From NCBI RefSeq assembly GCF_003171515.1, contig NC_089397.1, positions 930,001 through 994,000 of the forward strand: DNA of 64,000 nucleotides, given 5' to 3'. The notes beneath the pieces were generated by a model. That model worked only from the letters and a program-made list of their open reading frames with translations. It had not been told where the DNA came from and ran no database searches. The position numbers and the translations under genes are program-made. Below are positions 44,526 to 56,477 of this stretch, one piece after another (positions within the stretch are counted from its first letter, which is position 1; each line of letters starts with the position of its first letter). The stretch is from Pyrenophora tritici-repentis. Taxonomy: Eukaryota > Ascomycota > Dothideomycetes > Pleosporales > Pleosporaceae.

Positions 44526-45360
44526 TATTGTCTTGACGTTGATACCGCGCTTATACGTTTGAGATACCCTTTGTTTGCTGCGAATGATTTGTGAAAGTAT
44601 ATAGCATAGCCTCATCATTATTGATATGTATACTAAGGCCGATCGATGTACGGACTGTAGAATGCCGAAATATATATTGTAGATCGTGTACGCTCTTACC
44701 AACGAGCTGTGACAGGCAGGCACTGCTAATACTCTCGTTTGAATGGTGTGATTGCGTCGCTCTTTCCGTCTTCTCCCGACATATCCTCCCCCACATTCAA
44801 TCGCATATGGCGGAAATTCCGAGGCCGCAAGTGACGCCATTCACCTTCGCGGTGCTGTACAAAAATCCGGTTCCAATTGAATCCAGCAGTACTTGGCGAT
44901 AGCCAAGGGTGTTTACTGTTTGCTCACACTGGGCGGCCTACAGCGAATCGAGCCGAGGGAAAGCTCTGTTTACGTTTCGGTGCTGGCATTTCTCACAAGG
45001 CTACGTTGCAACAAGTCTCCAAGTGGTGAAGGTATAGTGTTAGTGAGGGAGCGAGCTGCCGATTTCGGTGCCCTCACTCGTCGAGTATATGGTGACTTCT
45101 CCCAGACAGACCGGCACACCTTTCTCAGCTGTGATCATCGGCTTGTTCGTCTAGGACGAAGTTTCGGTGAGCGTCACCATCCAGCTATCTATCGAGCCAA
45201 TTGGCAGTCGTTGAACTTCAACCACTCCACCTACACCCGTCTCCACGACAACAGACCACTGCTCCAAACCACCCAACCACCTCGCGACTGCTCACACCAG
45301 CAACACATTTCATTTTTCAGCGACTGCCCTGCAGACGCCGTGATAGCATCCACCTGAACA
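44526..45360. other. Intergenic
   Basis: This is the 3' flank of the Scm3-like gene and the promoter of the next. From about 45210 the sequence becomes C- and A-rich (ccactccacctacacccg), typical of a fungal leader. It may contain a 5' UTR intron, but I cannot place one with confidence. Confidence 0.5.
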
Positions 45361-48300
45361 ATGCCCTCGCTCAAAGATCTCAGTTGCGCAATCGAGCTTT
45401 CCGAACCCCAAAAGGCACTGGAAGAATTCGGCACCATCTATGGCGATGGATTTGTAGAGACTTTCGTACCTGTACCCAGCAAGCCGCAATCATTTTCGGT
45501 CCACCTCACTTCCAACAAGTTCATCGCACCAGGCGTGGCTATCTTTGTATACGTTGACGGTGTCTACCAATGCAACCGCAATAGACAGGACTTGAAACTT
45601 CGGAAACCTTCTGATAGCCGCTCTTTGGTCGACTTCAGAGTTCGCCAAAAGGAGGAGAGACAAGGGGATGGCTCGATGATTGCGCGCGAGTGGGCATTTG
45701 ACAAATTGAACATCAGTAAGTCTGACGGCTGGTCTCTGGAAGACGCCTGCTAACATATCAAAGCATCAGCAGACGATGCACCAAGCCTATGCTCACCAAA
45801 CATTCTCGAGAACATTGGTTGTATAGAAGTCATCGTGCTGCGGTGCGCGGGTATCCGCAATGCCCAATCTGGTGCGACGATGAACTTCGATGGAGCAGGT
45901 GATTACCTTGATCAGCACTTTGGTCTAGATGGGAGCTCGGGGCCCTCGAATGAAAAGTCTATGTACGACGACCGTCTGCCCCTTTTCCATAATTTCGGCA
46001 ATGGCTTCAGTCCACCACCACCTTTATCCTCCTACCGCCAGCCGTATGTCGAATCGGATGATAGCCGCAAAGCATCGTCATCACGGAACCGCCGCAGCGC
46101 TCACGGTGCACAAGGCGTGCCTCCTCAAGCATCTGTCACACATCACACGCAGCTTCGTTCCAGATACACCGAGTCTGTCAGTCCTGGTGCGCGGCGCACG
46201 AGCGAAATTTGTCCACCAGGCTTTCAGTATGGTAGCGGTCCTATACCGCGCGACGGAGAGCCGTTCCGACAACGAGCGACAGATGCCAGGACGTCTAAAG
46301 TTCCCTTTCAAGATCCTGTCTGGTTGAACGAAGTGATTACTACAGCAGTGAAGCAGGGATTGGAAGAGTCGCGACGGATTGAGGCGCAGTCTGAAGGACG
46401 TGCTGGAAAGAAGAAAATTCACTCAGATGTGGACATCAAGAATCACCTACCTGGAGCATGGCCGACATCTCCAGTCGCAGTGACCCCAGAACCGTACAAA
46501 CGATCTCAGCCAGCGGCTTTCTCTGTGCACGAGCGTGATAGTGATCACGGCTCGAAATGGAACGACTCTCAAGGCGGTTGGAGCCAACATAAGTCGCAAA
46601 GCAAAGCCGGCAGTCGCGTTACGTGGAGTGCTGAGCCCTTCTCCGAAACCGATTCCTCAAGTCATCGCGGATGGAAACTGCATGAAGAGACACCTTCAGA
46701 TTCTTGGGATACAGAAGAGACATGGGCGACCAACAAAGCGCATACTTGGGAGGCTTCCGATCCAGTGAGCCAATCTCAGCCACCAGCTGTTCTGAGTCAC
46801 TATAATGTGAAGGCCATCCCCCCAATCAATTTGGATACACACAGTCGCCAGCGTTCTAAACTCAGCTCCCAACAACAGAAGTCGCGCTCAAAATCACGTA
46901 CAAAGCACTCTCGACGAGAACATGGAATCACGTCGTCTTCTTCAGAAGAAACAGGGTACGCATATCTTGAACGGCCTTCAGACTCAGTCGTCTCCTTGAG
47001 CAGCTCAGACGAAACTCTTCGGGCATCGCGTTCTCGGACTCATGCACCACTTGGAACAAAAAGCAGGTCTAAGAGCCGTTCTCGGCGTACGAAATCTGCG
47101 CAGCGAGACGACGGGCGAAGACCATCACAGGCTTCGCAGTACGCACCCATGGCGCAGCCAGCAGGAACCCATTATGCCGCTGCTTCTCCCATGATCAAAC
47201 AAGCCACGCCGATTATCATGAACGCGCCAATACATCTGATCCCGACACAAGTACCCTCATGGCAGCCTAGTGTACATCCTCCAAGTCAGGGTCCGCAAGT
47301 GTTTGATCCCATACGGAAGCAAAGCAATGCTAGCAATAAATTCCCTCCCCCGTATGCATCATCGCTGAAAGATCTTGTCAATGGTACAGTGGGTGCTGAG
47401 CAGCAAGAAAGCCGTTCTGTTTCCTCTTCTAGTTGGGGAAGTGTCAAGAAGACTGGAAGTGTAAAAGATTCATGGGGAAATGATGACGACAAGGAGTCTG
47501 GCTGGGGTACTACTGGTACCTCTGGCTGGGAAGAGAAGGAACCAAAACCACAAGGCAAGAATGGCTGGGAAACCACGAACGAGCCTATGAATGAAGGTCA
47601 AGCCGATGGCTGGAAAACTCCGAATGAACCTATGAAAGACGATCAAGCGGAGGGCTGGAAAACCCCGAATGAACCTATGAACGACGATCAAACCAATGTC
47701 TGGGCCAATACCGACGACATCAACCAAGTTGAAGCCATCGCCTGGGAGACCAAGGATAACAATTGGGTCATGAAGGGCGATGGTGCCAGCATGAAGGATG
47801 ACGGTGTTCATGCGAAAAATAGCAATTGGGGTATGGAGGACAATAGCGGGGATAAGAACGACGATGGTTGGAGTCCGAAGAACAACTGGGGCGCACCTCA
47901 GACACTGAAGAGTGAAGGGGAAAAGGAGAAAGAAGGTACTGTCAACGATGCGACAAGCCTGCGGTCCGCTTCGGAGAACGCCGTCGAAAATCCATTCGTC
48001 TCTGAAACACCATGGCAAACCCAGACATGGGACTTTCAGGCCAATAAAGACCATGAAGAAGTTGTCCCATGCAACGACGTCAAGCCAGCTCCGCAGATTC
48101 CAGTGGTAGAAACACCCCAAAAGGCTGCTTCAGCATCTCGTCGCTACAGCAACAAGTCCCTATCAAAATACCGCCAACTTCGTAACTCTTCTACGGACCT
48201 GACCACCCCAAAGGCGCACTGGCAATTCCCCCCTCCACCATTGTCACACAAACTTCGGACCATCTCCGAAAATCAAACTTACATTGCCCCAAAAGAGCCG

Positions 48301-48900
48301 CGCTACATCATCCCGGAAAAGATTGCCAGCGAAAAAGGAATTGAGCACCAGGTGCGACCTGGCCCGGCAACCGAGTACGGACATGTAGTGGGTAGGCCAG
48401 AGTACATGGATCAACTAGACAAGCCATACGCCGTATTTCGATTCAAGTACCGCAGTCGCTCTATACTTAAAGCACTGTTTGGAGATCAGATATCTGGAGT
48501 GGAGAAGCCTCTGCCATCTCGAACTACCGAAATCAAGAAGGAGAAACTCAAACAGGTCCCACAGGATGAGTTGATTGATAAGATGCTCAAGTTGGAGACG
48601 AAGCTCAAAGAAGCTCAAAGGTCTAGGGAGAAGAAACACAAGCATGGCCATCGCCACCATGAAGCAGAAAAGGAGGAAGAGAAGGTAACAAAGCCCAGTG
48701 ATCAAACTGAAGTTATGGCACAGGCCTTGACTGAGGCATGGGTTCAGCATCAGTCTCGCGAACCCAGCGAGAAAGCAAACAGCCAGACTGCAAAATCCAC
48801 CAGTAAGGAGAAGGGTGAGAACATTGAGAAGAAGGGAAACGCCAATGGGGCATGGTTGCAGAGTGGAAACGATGGATGGGGTAGTAACATCAAATGGTGA
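45361..48900 (+). CDS. DUF7918-like protein with a long GW/WG-rich disordered region
   Basis: Exons 45361-45715 and 45764-48900 give 1163 residues. The N-terminal ~170 residues form a folded domain of the fungal DUF7918 type (FIAPGVAIFVYVDGVYQCNR, then REWAFDKLNI). The rest is mostly disordered. About residues 350-480 are rich in Ser/Arg with SR-like runs. Residues about 690-850 contain many tryptophans in GW or WG pairs (SGWGTTGTSGWEE, NNWGAPQ), including three copies of a 15-residue unit (GWKTPNEPM type). The last residues are again W-rich (GNDGWGSNIKW). A Lys/Glu coiled coil lies before that end. Similar W-rich regions in other eukaryotes bind Argonaute, but no function is known here. Confidence 0.85.
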
Positions 48901-49789
48901 ATCCAATTCCTTAGTAGCTAGCCTCAACGACGGAGGAAAGAAAGTAGAGAATAGCTCAGGTCGTCCCAGAATCCGGAGAATTTGATCCTCTGCTGCGACG
49001 AGTCGGATTTGTGGAGACGATGCTTTGATGCATGGACACTTGGAGTCATGCTGCCCTCCGTTCTCTGGATCGGACGATGAAAAACACGAGCTCTGTAGGC
49101 AATAGTTTCCCCCCAAAAATACACCCTAAGCCAAACCTGTTATCCAGCATTCGTTTTCCAATACCCACCTCTCTATGATTCGCGGATAAATATGATACGC
49201 GGTTGTATTCAATATTGCCACGTGAGCTTCCACTAGCATGCTCCCGATCTTAGCTAGCACTCAACGCCATCATCACCAAGTAGCTATTAATACTAGTGCG
49301 TAAATCCTTCCGGGAGTCTATGCGGTGATCACGATGACAGCTGATGGTGTTGCTACGACTTGGAATAAACTTTGTTACCTATGCAAGAATACGAAGAGCG
49401 ATCGCGAGATGCGACCACCGGAAGAAGACCGTAATGACCGTAAAGGCTTTGGCATCTTTGACTAAGCACAGCCGGTCCAAATTTTGAGGAGAGGGAATTT
49501 TTCAAGCCAAACTTGGGAGGTGTAGTTGCAGCGTCGACGGATGCTCGGGCACCATTAACCCGGTGGCTGCAACTAAGATGAACGCACTCATGCTTTCCCA
49601 GGAACGCGCATCCTTAGTAAATGTATGTTGGCACCAGGATGTCAGGTAGGTACCCGTCTGATTAATGTCCTTAATGAAATCATCACGGGAAGTGGGAAGC
49701 TGGCCTAGAAGTATGCAGACGAAGTGAACAAGCAAATCAGGTTTTCATCTGCAATGCAAAATATAGTGCAATTCACAAAAGGTAAAAAC

Positions 49790-49796
49790 TTTAGCC
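49790..49796 (-). promoter_or_regulatory. Possible XlnR/Xyr1 site
   Basis: GGCTAAA on the minus strand, about 440 bp before the GH62 start codon. This is the binding motif of the xylanolytic activator XlnR in filamentous fungi. A 7-mer occurs often by chance, so the support comes from its location. Confidence 0.4.
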
Positions 49797-49962
49797 TGAT
49801 TTGTCGCGAACAAGGCTAGTGGCAGCCTTGAAAATACTGCAGGTGGGAGTATAAGTAGCTAAAGCTTATATTTCACACGCAATATAGCGCGATAGTATAT
49901 TACGTAGATACCTGCCAGGTGAGGGAAGTAGCGTGGACATGGCGTAGCCAAAGGCGAAAAAT

Positions 49963-49968
49963 GCGGGG
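49963..49968 (+). promoter_or_regulatory. Possible CreA site
   Basis: GCGGGG fits the CreA consensus SYGGRG for carbon catabolite repression, about 270 bp before the GH62 start. It lies at the start of a G-rich stretch. Confidence 0.35.
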
Positions 49969-50141
49969 GGTGGGGAATTTAGATTGTTTTCTCGTTTCCA
50001 TTTCCGTTGTTCGGCATACCCACGAGCATGCACCCCAGTCCGACAGCCGTATATCCCCCTGTTCGTGTCTTAAGATGGCAGGAATTCTGCCGCGGGAATT
50101 GTAAAAAAGATGGGGAGGAGGGGTGGTCATGTGTAGCTGTG

Positions 50142-50149
50142 TATATAAA
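50142..50149 (+). promoter_or_regulatory. TATA box of the GH62 gene
   Basis: TATATAAA lies about 85 bp before the start codon, at a usual distance for a fungal TATA promoter with a short leader. Confidence 0.55.
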
Positions 50150-50233
50150 GAGATGGATGCGTGATACTGATGGAAGCCGGCACGATTTCGTCTTGCAACT
50201 CCTCCCGAAATCACGCCTCGTTTTACATCAACC

Positions 50234-51354
50234 ATGCGGTTCTCCCTCTTCGCCGCCGCGGCATTCGTTGCTTCGGCCGTGGCACGCAGTTTGCCTGTCG
50301 ATGCACCAGTGACTTTGTCCTCTCGACAAACTAAGCTGCCCAGCTCGTTCAAGTGGTCGAGCAGCGATGTGCTGGTTTCGCCGAAAAAAGATAGCCACAA
50401 CATAGCTGGTGTCAAGGACCCGTCCATCGTTGAGGTCAACGGCGTGTACCATGTTTTTGCCAGTGGGGCGAGTGATGCAGGATACACGCTTCTGTACTTC
50501 AACTTTACAGACTTTAGCAAGGCCAACCAGGCCCCGTTTTACTACCTCGATCAGAGCAAGATTGGTACTGGATACAGGGCTGCTCCCGAAGTGTGTAAGT
50601 AACCACCATCACTCGTCTCTTAAAAAAACACGCTAACACACATCCAGTCTACATGAGCTCGCAAAAGCTCTGGTACCTCATCTACCAAAACGGCAATGCA
50701 GCTTACAGCACCAACCCGGACATCTCCAACCCAGCCGGCTGGTCCGCACCCCAAGTTTTCTACCCCAACGGCACGCCCGCCACCGTCACAAACAACATCG
50801 GAAAGGGCTACTGGGTCGACATGTGGGTCATCTGCGACAGCGCAAACTGTCATCTCTTCAGCTCCGACGACAACGGCCACCTTTACCGCAGCCAAACGCC
50901 CGTATCCTCGTTCCCCAAGGGCATGAGCGAGCCCGTCATCGCTATGCAGACCACCAAACCCAACGACCTATACGAAGCGTCCAACGTGTACAGCGTGGGA
51001 GGCGGCCAGTACCTGCTGCTGGTTGAGTGCATTGGCGTAAAGTCCTCACCCGGCGGCATCCGCTACTTCAAGTCGTGGACGAGCTCGAATTTGGCGGGGC
51101 CGTGGACAGCGTTGGCGGCGACGGAGGCAAATCCCTTCATGGGCGCGGCGAACGTGCAGTTTGCATCGGGGAAGAGCTGGACTGAGTCCTTTAGTCATGG
51201 AGAGATTATTAGGACAGTGGTTGATCAGTCCTTGACGATTAAGCCGTGCTCAATGAGGTTTTTGTACCAGGGTATTAGTCCTAGTGCTAATGCGAACTAC
51301 AACTCACTGCCTTGGACTTTGGGTCTGTTGACTCAGGTGGGTAACTCTTGCTAG
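50234..51354 (+). CDS. Secreted GH62 alpha-L-arabinofuranosidase
   Basis: Exons 50234-50594 and 50648-51354 give 355 residues. A signal peptide (MRFSLFAAAAFVASAVA) precedes a five-bladed propeller of the GH62 family. The enzyme removes arabinose side chains from arabinoxylan. Conserved acidic residues are visible in GVKDPSIVEVNGVYHVF, GYWVDMWVICD and GMSEPVIAMQ. The family stretch NLAGPWTALAATEANPF and the end NYNSLPWTLGLLTQ are also present. No carbohydrate-binding module is attached. Promoter elements suggest control by XlnR and CreA. The downstream WSS1 gene faces it with only 145 bp between stops. Confidence 0.95.
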
Positions 51355-51499
51355 GTGGATGCGAGAGGGTTGAAGTAAGGGGGGGGGGAGTTGAGAGAAC
51401 TGGCAGAGTTCAAGGTCGCTATTGTACACTACAATATTGCTTGCAGTGCTTCTCTCAGCGACGAAGCCATGTATATATGTATATAGCTATGCACGAAAT

Positions 51500-53042
51500 C
51501 TATGATTCTAGCTTCATGGTCCCGCAGAGCGAACATGTCCACCACTGTCTCTCCTGCATAAAGGTTAGCAAACATCTTCCTTGTCACATGTGATGACACT
51601 TACCATGAAAGTTCCACACTCCAAGCAATTCCAGCCTAACCGCCCCCTCGCAGGTTCAAACGGCGTCGCACCCTGTCCCCTCAACCCAGACTGCGGTGGT
51701 GGTCTCGGTAAACTAGGCGCCGTGTGTCCCGATGCGAAGCGCCTGTGTTCAGGTATCGGCTGGGGTGGTTGTTCCAAGCCACAGACCTCGCAAGCAAGGT
51801 AGTCGAGTGGATTATGCAGCGTACACTGCGGACATGCCCATTTGTCAGGATCAGTGGGGACAATCAGGGGCTGTGGGACGGGAGATGTACGTGGTGGAGT
51901 GGGCGGGAGTTGCTTCCTACGTAGTTGCTCTTCCTCGTCGGATATCAGACGCGAGGAGGGTGTTCTTGTAGACTTTGGTTCCGGCTGCGTTTGTGTTCTG
52001 GACGATGACTGTGTGACTAGTCGCGATAGCGGACGGCCTTGTGGAGGATGTGTGGTACTACGTGTCGGGTAAGGCTGAGGTACGGATGAAGTGACCGCGA
52101 CGTCTCTATTCCTTGACCATGCTAACCCCGATGAATTTTGTGCAGGAGATGCAGTGCGTGAAGGCGGATTACTATCAAACTGCAGACCATTTTGAGGATC
52201 CCAGCTTAGTCCCCCGCTGCCAGTCGGCGCGCCTAACCGCTGCATCTCCTCGTCATACATGAGATCCTGCAGTGCTTGCGCAATCGCCCAGTCGTTAGCG
52301 TCATCTTGCTCAGCCCTGGTTCGGAATCCATCCTGCTCTTGCTGGTTGACGAGCCTCCCTGCGTCCGAGCTTCCGCTTGCACATCCTTCGGTAATACTGC
52401 TTCGACGTGACGCGGCATCGGCGATGACTTTGCGCATATCTATGTCACGTCCGCCAGGCCGCGTACCCCCGAGGCGATGGCCTCCAGAGTTGGAATTGGT
52501 AGTGGCCTTGCGCTTCTCGGCGGCTTTCCTCGCCTGTCGGCGCATCTCGTCAAGCGGTATGCGTCTGCCGCCGAGTTTTTGGCCTTGCGACAAGAAGCCT
52601 TCACCAGTGTAGCCCTTCATTAGAAGCGATTGATGCTCATCTCGAAGTTCGTTCCAGAGGTTGTTGAAGTCTACATTGTGGGGACCAAAGACAATGTGAC
52701 AGAGTTCATGCAACAAAGTATCTGTGATCTGCTCCATGGATAGAAATTGCCTAGAGTCATAGTGATATCGCAGTCGAATGAGGATCCTCTCGGTGCGGTT
52801 GATATTGAGGCCTTGCAATTATTAGCCATAGCCAAGAGTTAGCAACCAGCCTCATGCTACGTACCTAGTAGCTGAGGCTCGTCCGGCAAGAATTCAGCCA
52901 ACGTGCCGACTTTCCAACCGCGCTTCCTCATCATGGGCTTGACCATGGATGCAGCCTTGCGAAGCATATGTAGTGCCTCTCCATCCCTGGGCAAATGTTT
53001 CAGATGCTCGTAGGCATCGAAATGCGCATCGATCTCCCGCAT
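51500..53042 (-). CDS. WSS1: Wss1-type WLM metalloprotease (DNA-protein crosslink repair)
   Basis: Exons 53042-52865, 52811-51604 and 51553-51500 give 479 residues. Wss1 cleaves proteins crosslinked to DNA and works with SUMO and Cdc48. The WLM domain (residues about 1-150) holds the zinc-protease motif HELCHIVFGPHNVDF. The middle is disordered and basic. A RanBP2-type zinc finger follows (WACPQCTLHNPLDYLACEVC). A second C-terminal finger is split by the last intron: its first CxxC is in exon 2 (WNCLECGTFM) and its second in the 18-codon last exon (WWTCSLCGTMK). Reading through that intron would destroy the finger, which supports the spliced model. Confidence 0.92.
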
Positions 53043-53662
53043 AGCTCTTACTATTTCCGTTTGTTCGGCGTTGTGCCCTTTGAATGTGTCGCCGCTGTGC
53101 TTTTGCAGTGGCGATTATTTCCTCGGATTCACGATGGGTGGCCTAGAGAGAGTGGATATGCGTATCGATACGATGACCTTAAAATAGAAGAAGAAAAGTC
53201 CTACTGCAACGGCAAAGAAGCAGGTGGAAGGGAACCCAGAGATTAGTCCAGGAAAGAGGCAAACGACAAGGCCGGCCACGTAAGCAATTCACGCGTCGTA
53301 TCTCGGTGGTGGACAATAGCAGGGCGGGCCTGAATGAGGGTATGCTAACTCAAAGATAGTATTTACCCGCTGCTATCGTCTAAATAGAGTGGAGGCGATG
53401 TGCTGCAGGTCAGTATGTAGGTAAGCGTGTAGGCTCAATAATAGATACGTGGGCACCGAGGGCGTGGTACGACGACAGCGAGCCAGCCGCACTCACGTGG
53501 GAGCGTCGTGTAGGATGGTGGCGCGAGTCAGTCGCCAGAGCCTGACGTAGTGTAGTGCACATACGGCCTCGCAACGACTAACTTACCGGAGGCGACGTGC
53601 GAAGAGCTGGAGCATCGCGCACTTGCAAGTCACCCCCACACGTTTGCAATATCCGTGACAAC
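53043..53662. promoter_or_regulatory. Divergent promoter region of WSS1 and the DUF1776 gene
   Basis: 620 bp between divergent starts. No reading frame or RNA gene is supported. Confidence 0.5.
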
Positions 53663-55104
53663 ATGTCAAGCGACGACCAGCAGTTTCTAGGCGTGGTGAG
53701 TGTGAAGGTGGCAGGTGGTTTGCAGCTTTTGCTGACGTAGGTGAAGCTAGCAGAGTACTCCAAAGATGTCCGCACCTTTACCGGATCGATATGGGATGCA
53801 ACGGATGCGCATTTTGCCCATGTAGCTGGATACATCAAGAAGAGCCTTCCTGAAGGATGGCTTCCGGAACGCGCACGACCACGTCCACCCCCTCCATCCC
53901 CGCACACCATCACTGGCACATACTTGCATCGCCTCCAACACTGGGTATCTGAGAACCGGGCGTTGACGGCTGCGATTGTCGCCTTCTTTGGCACAGGAGG
54001 CTTTCTTGTCTGGAGAGAACGAAGAAACTACAACCGCAAGAGGCGAGCGCGGAAAGCGAGCAATGGGGCACGAACGGAGGTTGTTGGTGAGCATCAGACA
54101 TGCACTGGGTATATGGAAAGATTCTGACTATAGTAGTTCTTGCTGGGCCTCCCAACTCGCCCATCGTCCGATCGCTATCCCTCGACCTAGAACGACGCGG
54201 CTTTATTGTATATATTATATGCTCTAGTATGGACGAAGAGCAGCAAGTGTTGAGCGAGTCGAGGGCAGATGTGCGGCCGCTGCATCTGGACGTGGTGGAT
54301 ACCATGGGCACGCAGGACGCCATTGACCGTTTCAACGCTCTTCTCGCAAAGCCGCACGTCGCCTTCTCGGGGGCAACCCCGCACAACCTCCACCTCAGCG
54401 GTGTCATACTGGTGCCTGACCTCATTTATCCTACTGGCCCCGTGGAAACAGTGACCCCTGAGCTTTGGTCTGATGCCCTGAACGCCAAGGTACTCAACAC
54501 TATCGCTGTCACGCAGGCACTACTGCCTACAGTCTGTGAGTTCAAATCACGCGTCTTGATGGTCACACCCAGCATCATTGCATCATTGCGGCCGCCATTT
54601 CACAGCGTAGAAACTACCATTGTAAGTGCCCTCGAGGGTTTCCTGGCCTCGCTCCGCGCTGAGCTGGGGACCCTGGGCATTGAGGTGCTGCAATTTCATC
54701 TAGGGACGTTTGATTTCACCAACGTGGGGCTCAAACAGCATCTCCCGACTAGATCGATCGCCAGTCCTGTTGCTTGGCCAGCAACAACAAGGGCCTTGTA
54801 TGCGAGCAACTTTGAAGCCCAGACACGGGTCGCGCAAAACCGGGGACTGTTAAGCCAGAGCGGAAGCTCACTTCGGGAGTTACATAATGGCGTGTTCGAC
54901 GCCCTCACACAAAAGCGGCCGCGAAAAGTATGGCGAGTAGGGCGCGGGAGTGTCACATATGACCTGGTGGGCAACTGGGTGCCATCTGGGCTCGTAGGAT
55001 GGATGATGGGACTACAACGTGTATCCCTCGACAAGGCGTCGAAGCCAAAGCTAGAGGATAGCGTGCAACTACAAGCGTGGGAAAGAGTTGATGCGATCGC
55101 TTAG
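53663..55104 (+). CDS. DUF1776 protein (SDR-like fold with N-terminal membrane segment)
   Basis: Exons 53663-53695, 53741-54086 and 54134-55104 give 449 residues. After a Pro-rich stretch, a hydrophobic segment (ALTAAIVAFFGTGGFLVW) is followed by basic residues, so the protein is probably membrane-anchored. The Rossmann-like part begins at the third exon with VVLAGPPNSPIVRSLSLDLE and continues with RGFIVYIICSS and LHLSGVILVPDL. This is the DUF1776 family, related to short-chain dehydrogenases (yeast YNL181W/Pbr1). The usual Tyr-x-x-x-Lys catalytic pair of dehydrogenases is not evident. The third exon may begin at 54134 or 54137 (tandem TAGTAG acceptor), changing one residue. Confidence 0.88.
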
Positions 55105-56477
55105 CTGGCCTAAAGGCACTTGATGGGGGCAACGTCATAAAGGGACTGTGCCGGCGGGAGAGACGAACGGGGCCGTAGCATCGGCATCGATACGGAGATT
55201 CGCAGCGCACAGTTGCCGCTTCGGGTGCAATGGAGCGACATTCTGTGGTCACAAGACAGGAGCATACTCGCCATTCAATAGTGGCATATTCGCCGTTGGA
55301 CGCTGGTGTGGTCGTCATTCGACGGCTGCAGGTACGAGGGCTTTTGCCCCTTGGGGATATACTTCAGCTAGTTTCCCCTGCATTGTTAGATTGGAAGCCC
55401 AGGCTCGCGGGTTGACGGCAGTCCAGTCAGTCGTCGAGGTATAGTTGGACAGGATTATGGGAGTCATCTCACCTCTTTGACAAGAAGCGTTACAAGAACA
55501 GTGGTTCGCAGAATGGGCAGCATTTTAATGAGCAGCGTTCTGGAACATGTTCTGCTCCACAATGTGCCGGCAGCAAATGAAGTGACGGCGGGCATGTGCC
55601 ACTCTATTGACGGGCGCCGCCCAAAGGGGAACCGGAGCCGAGGGCGAATAGGGATCCATGAAAGTCATTAGTGAAACGAGGCAGCTGTCAGGCCGGAGAT
55701 GGGGCATGTTTGGTGGTGATGGTGTGAAGGGGAAACATGGCGCGGCCATGGTGAAAAACAAAAGGCCATATGTGCAGAAGATGTAATCATGGCGGGAAGC
55801 ATGAGGCTCGTGTACATATGACAAGTATGACAGGCGGCCAATTGATGTGCTGCTGCACTGGTGGTGCATCATGGTGGAGACTGGTGTGCGTCGTGTTAGA
55901 CCGACGGCGCAGTGGCCACAACGTCGTCGATGCAGGGCACCAAGGCCTGGTAGCGCGCCCGATTGGGTGGGCAGGGACAGCAGGGACAACAGGGAGAATG
56001 CTAGACACGCAGCAGGTTCCACATGGTTTCAGGAGGTCTAAGTTTGGCTATTATTGCCTGCGGTCAAGCTAGAGTCGCCATAGAACATCGCGAGGCCCCA
56101 AGTGAATTGCTGCCTCAGTGCTGTGCCAGTCAGTCCCCTCACTCGACGCTTGCTGTCGTATCCGCTCCTTCGCGCTGCACCCCCCAATAATCGCCATCGC
56201 CATCGCCCATCGCCGACTTGTTGCCTTTCCATGCCCCAACGCACACGACCAACACGCCAACACAGCCATTCGCGCCTTGCCCCAAACCTGACACAGCCAC
56301 TCTTCCGCATCGCGCATTCTGTAAGAGTCCTTCGCATTCGCACTTGTCCGATTGCCGTTTCCCGTCTGCCGCTTGCGCGCATGACAGCCCGGCGTCATAT
56401 CCCGTCCGCCGCCGCCGCTTCCATGAGCCATCCTTGCTGAAGACGACCATCACTGCCGTCAGCCCTTCACCTTCACC
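55105..56477. other. Intergenic, 1.4 kb
   Basis: No supported gene. The last 350 bp are pyrimidine- and C-rich and probably form the long leader of the next gene. Overlapping short frames on both strands lack domains. Confidence 0.5.

Larger units (their letters stand above)
48901..50233. other. Intergenic; promoter of the arabinofuranosidase gene
   Basis: No gene is seen. The second half is the promoter of the GH62 gene, with a possible XlnR site, a possible CreA site and a TATA box listed separately. Confidence 0.5.

Noticed and set aside
47470..48120. 216-codon minus-strand frame with hydrophobic look
   Set aside because: Antisense of the W/Asp/Asn-rich region; the hydrophobic residues come from complementing acidic codons.
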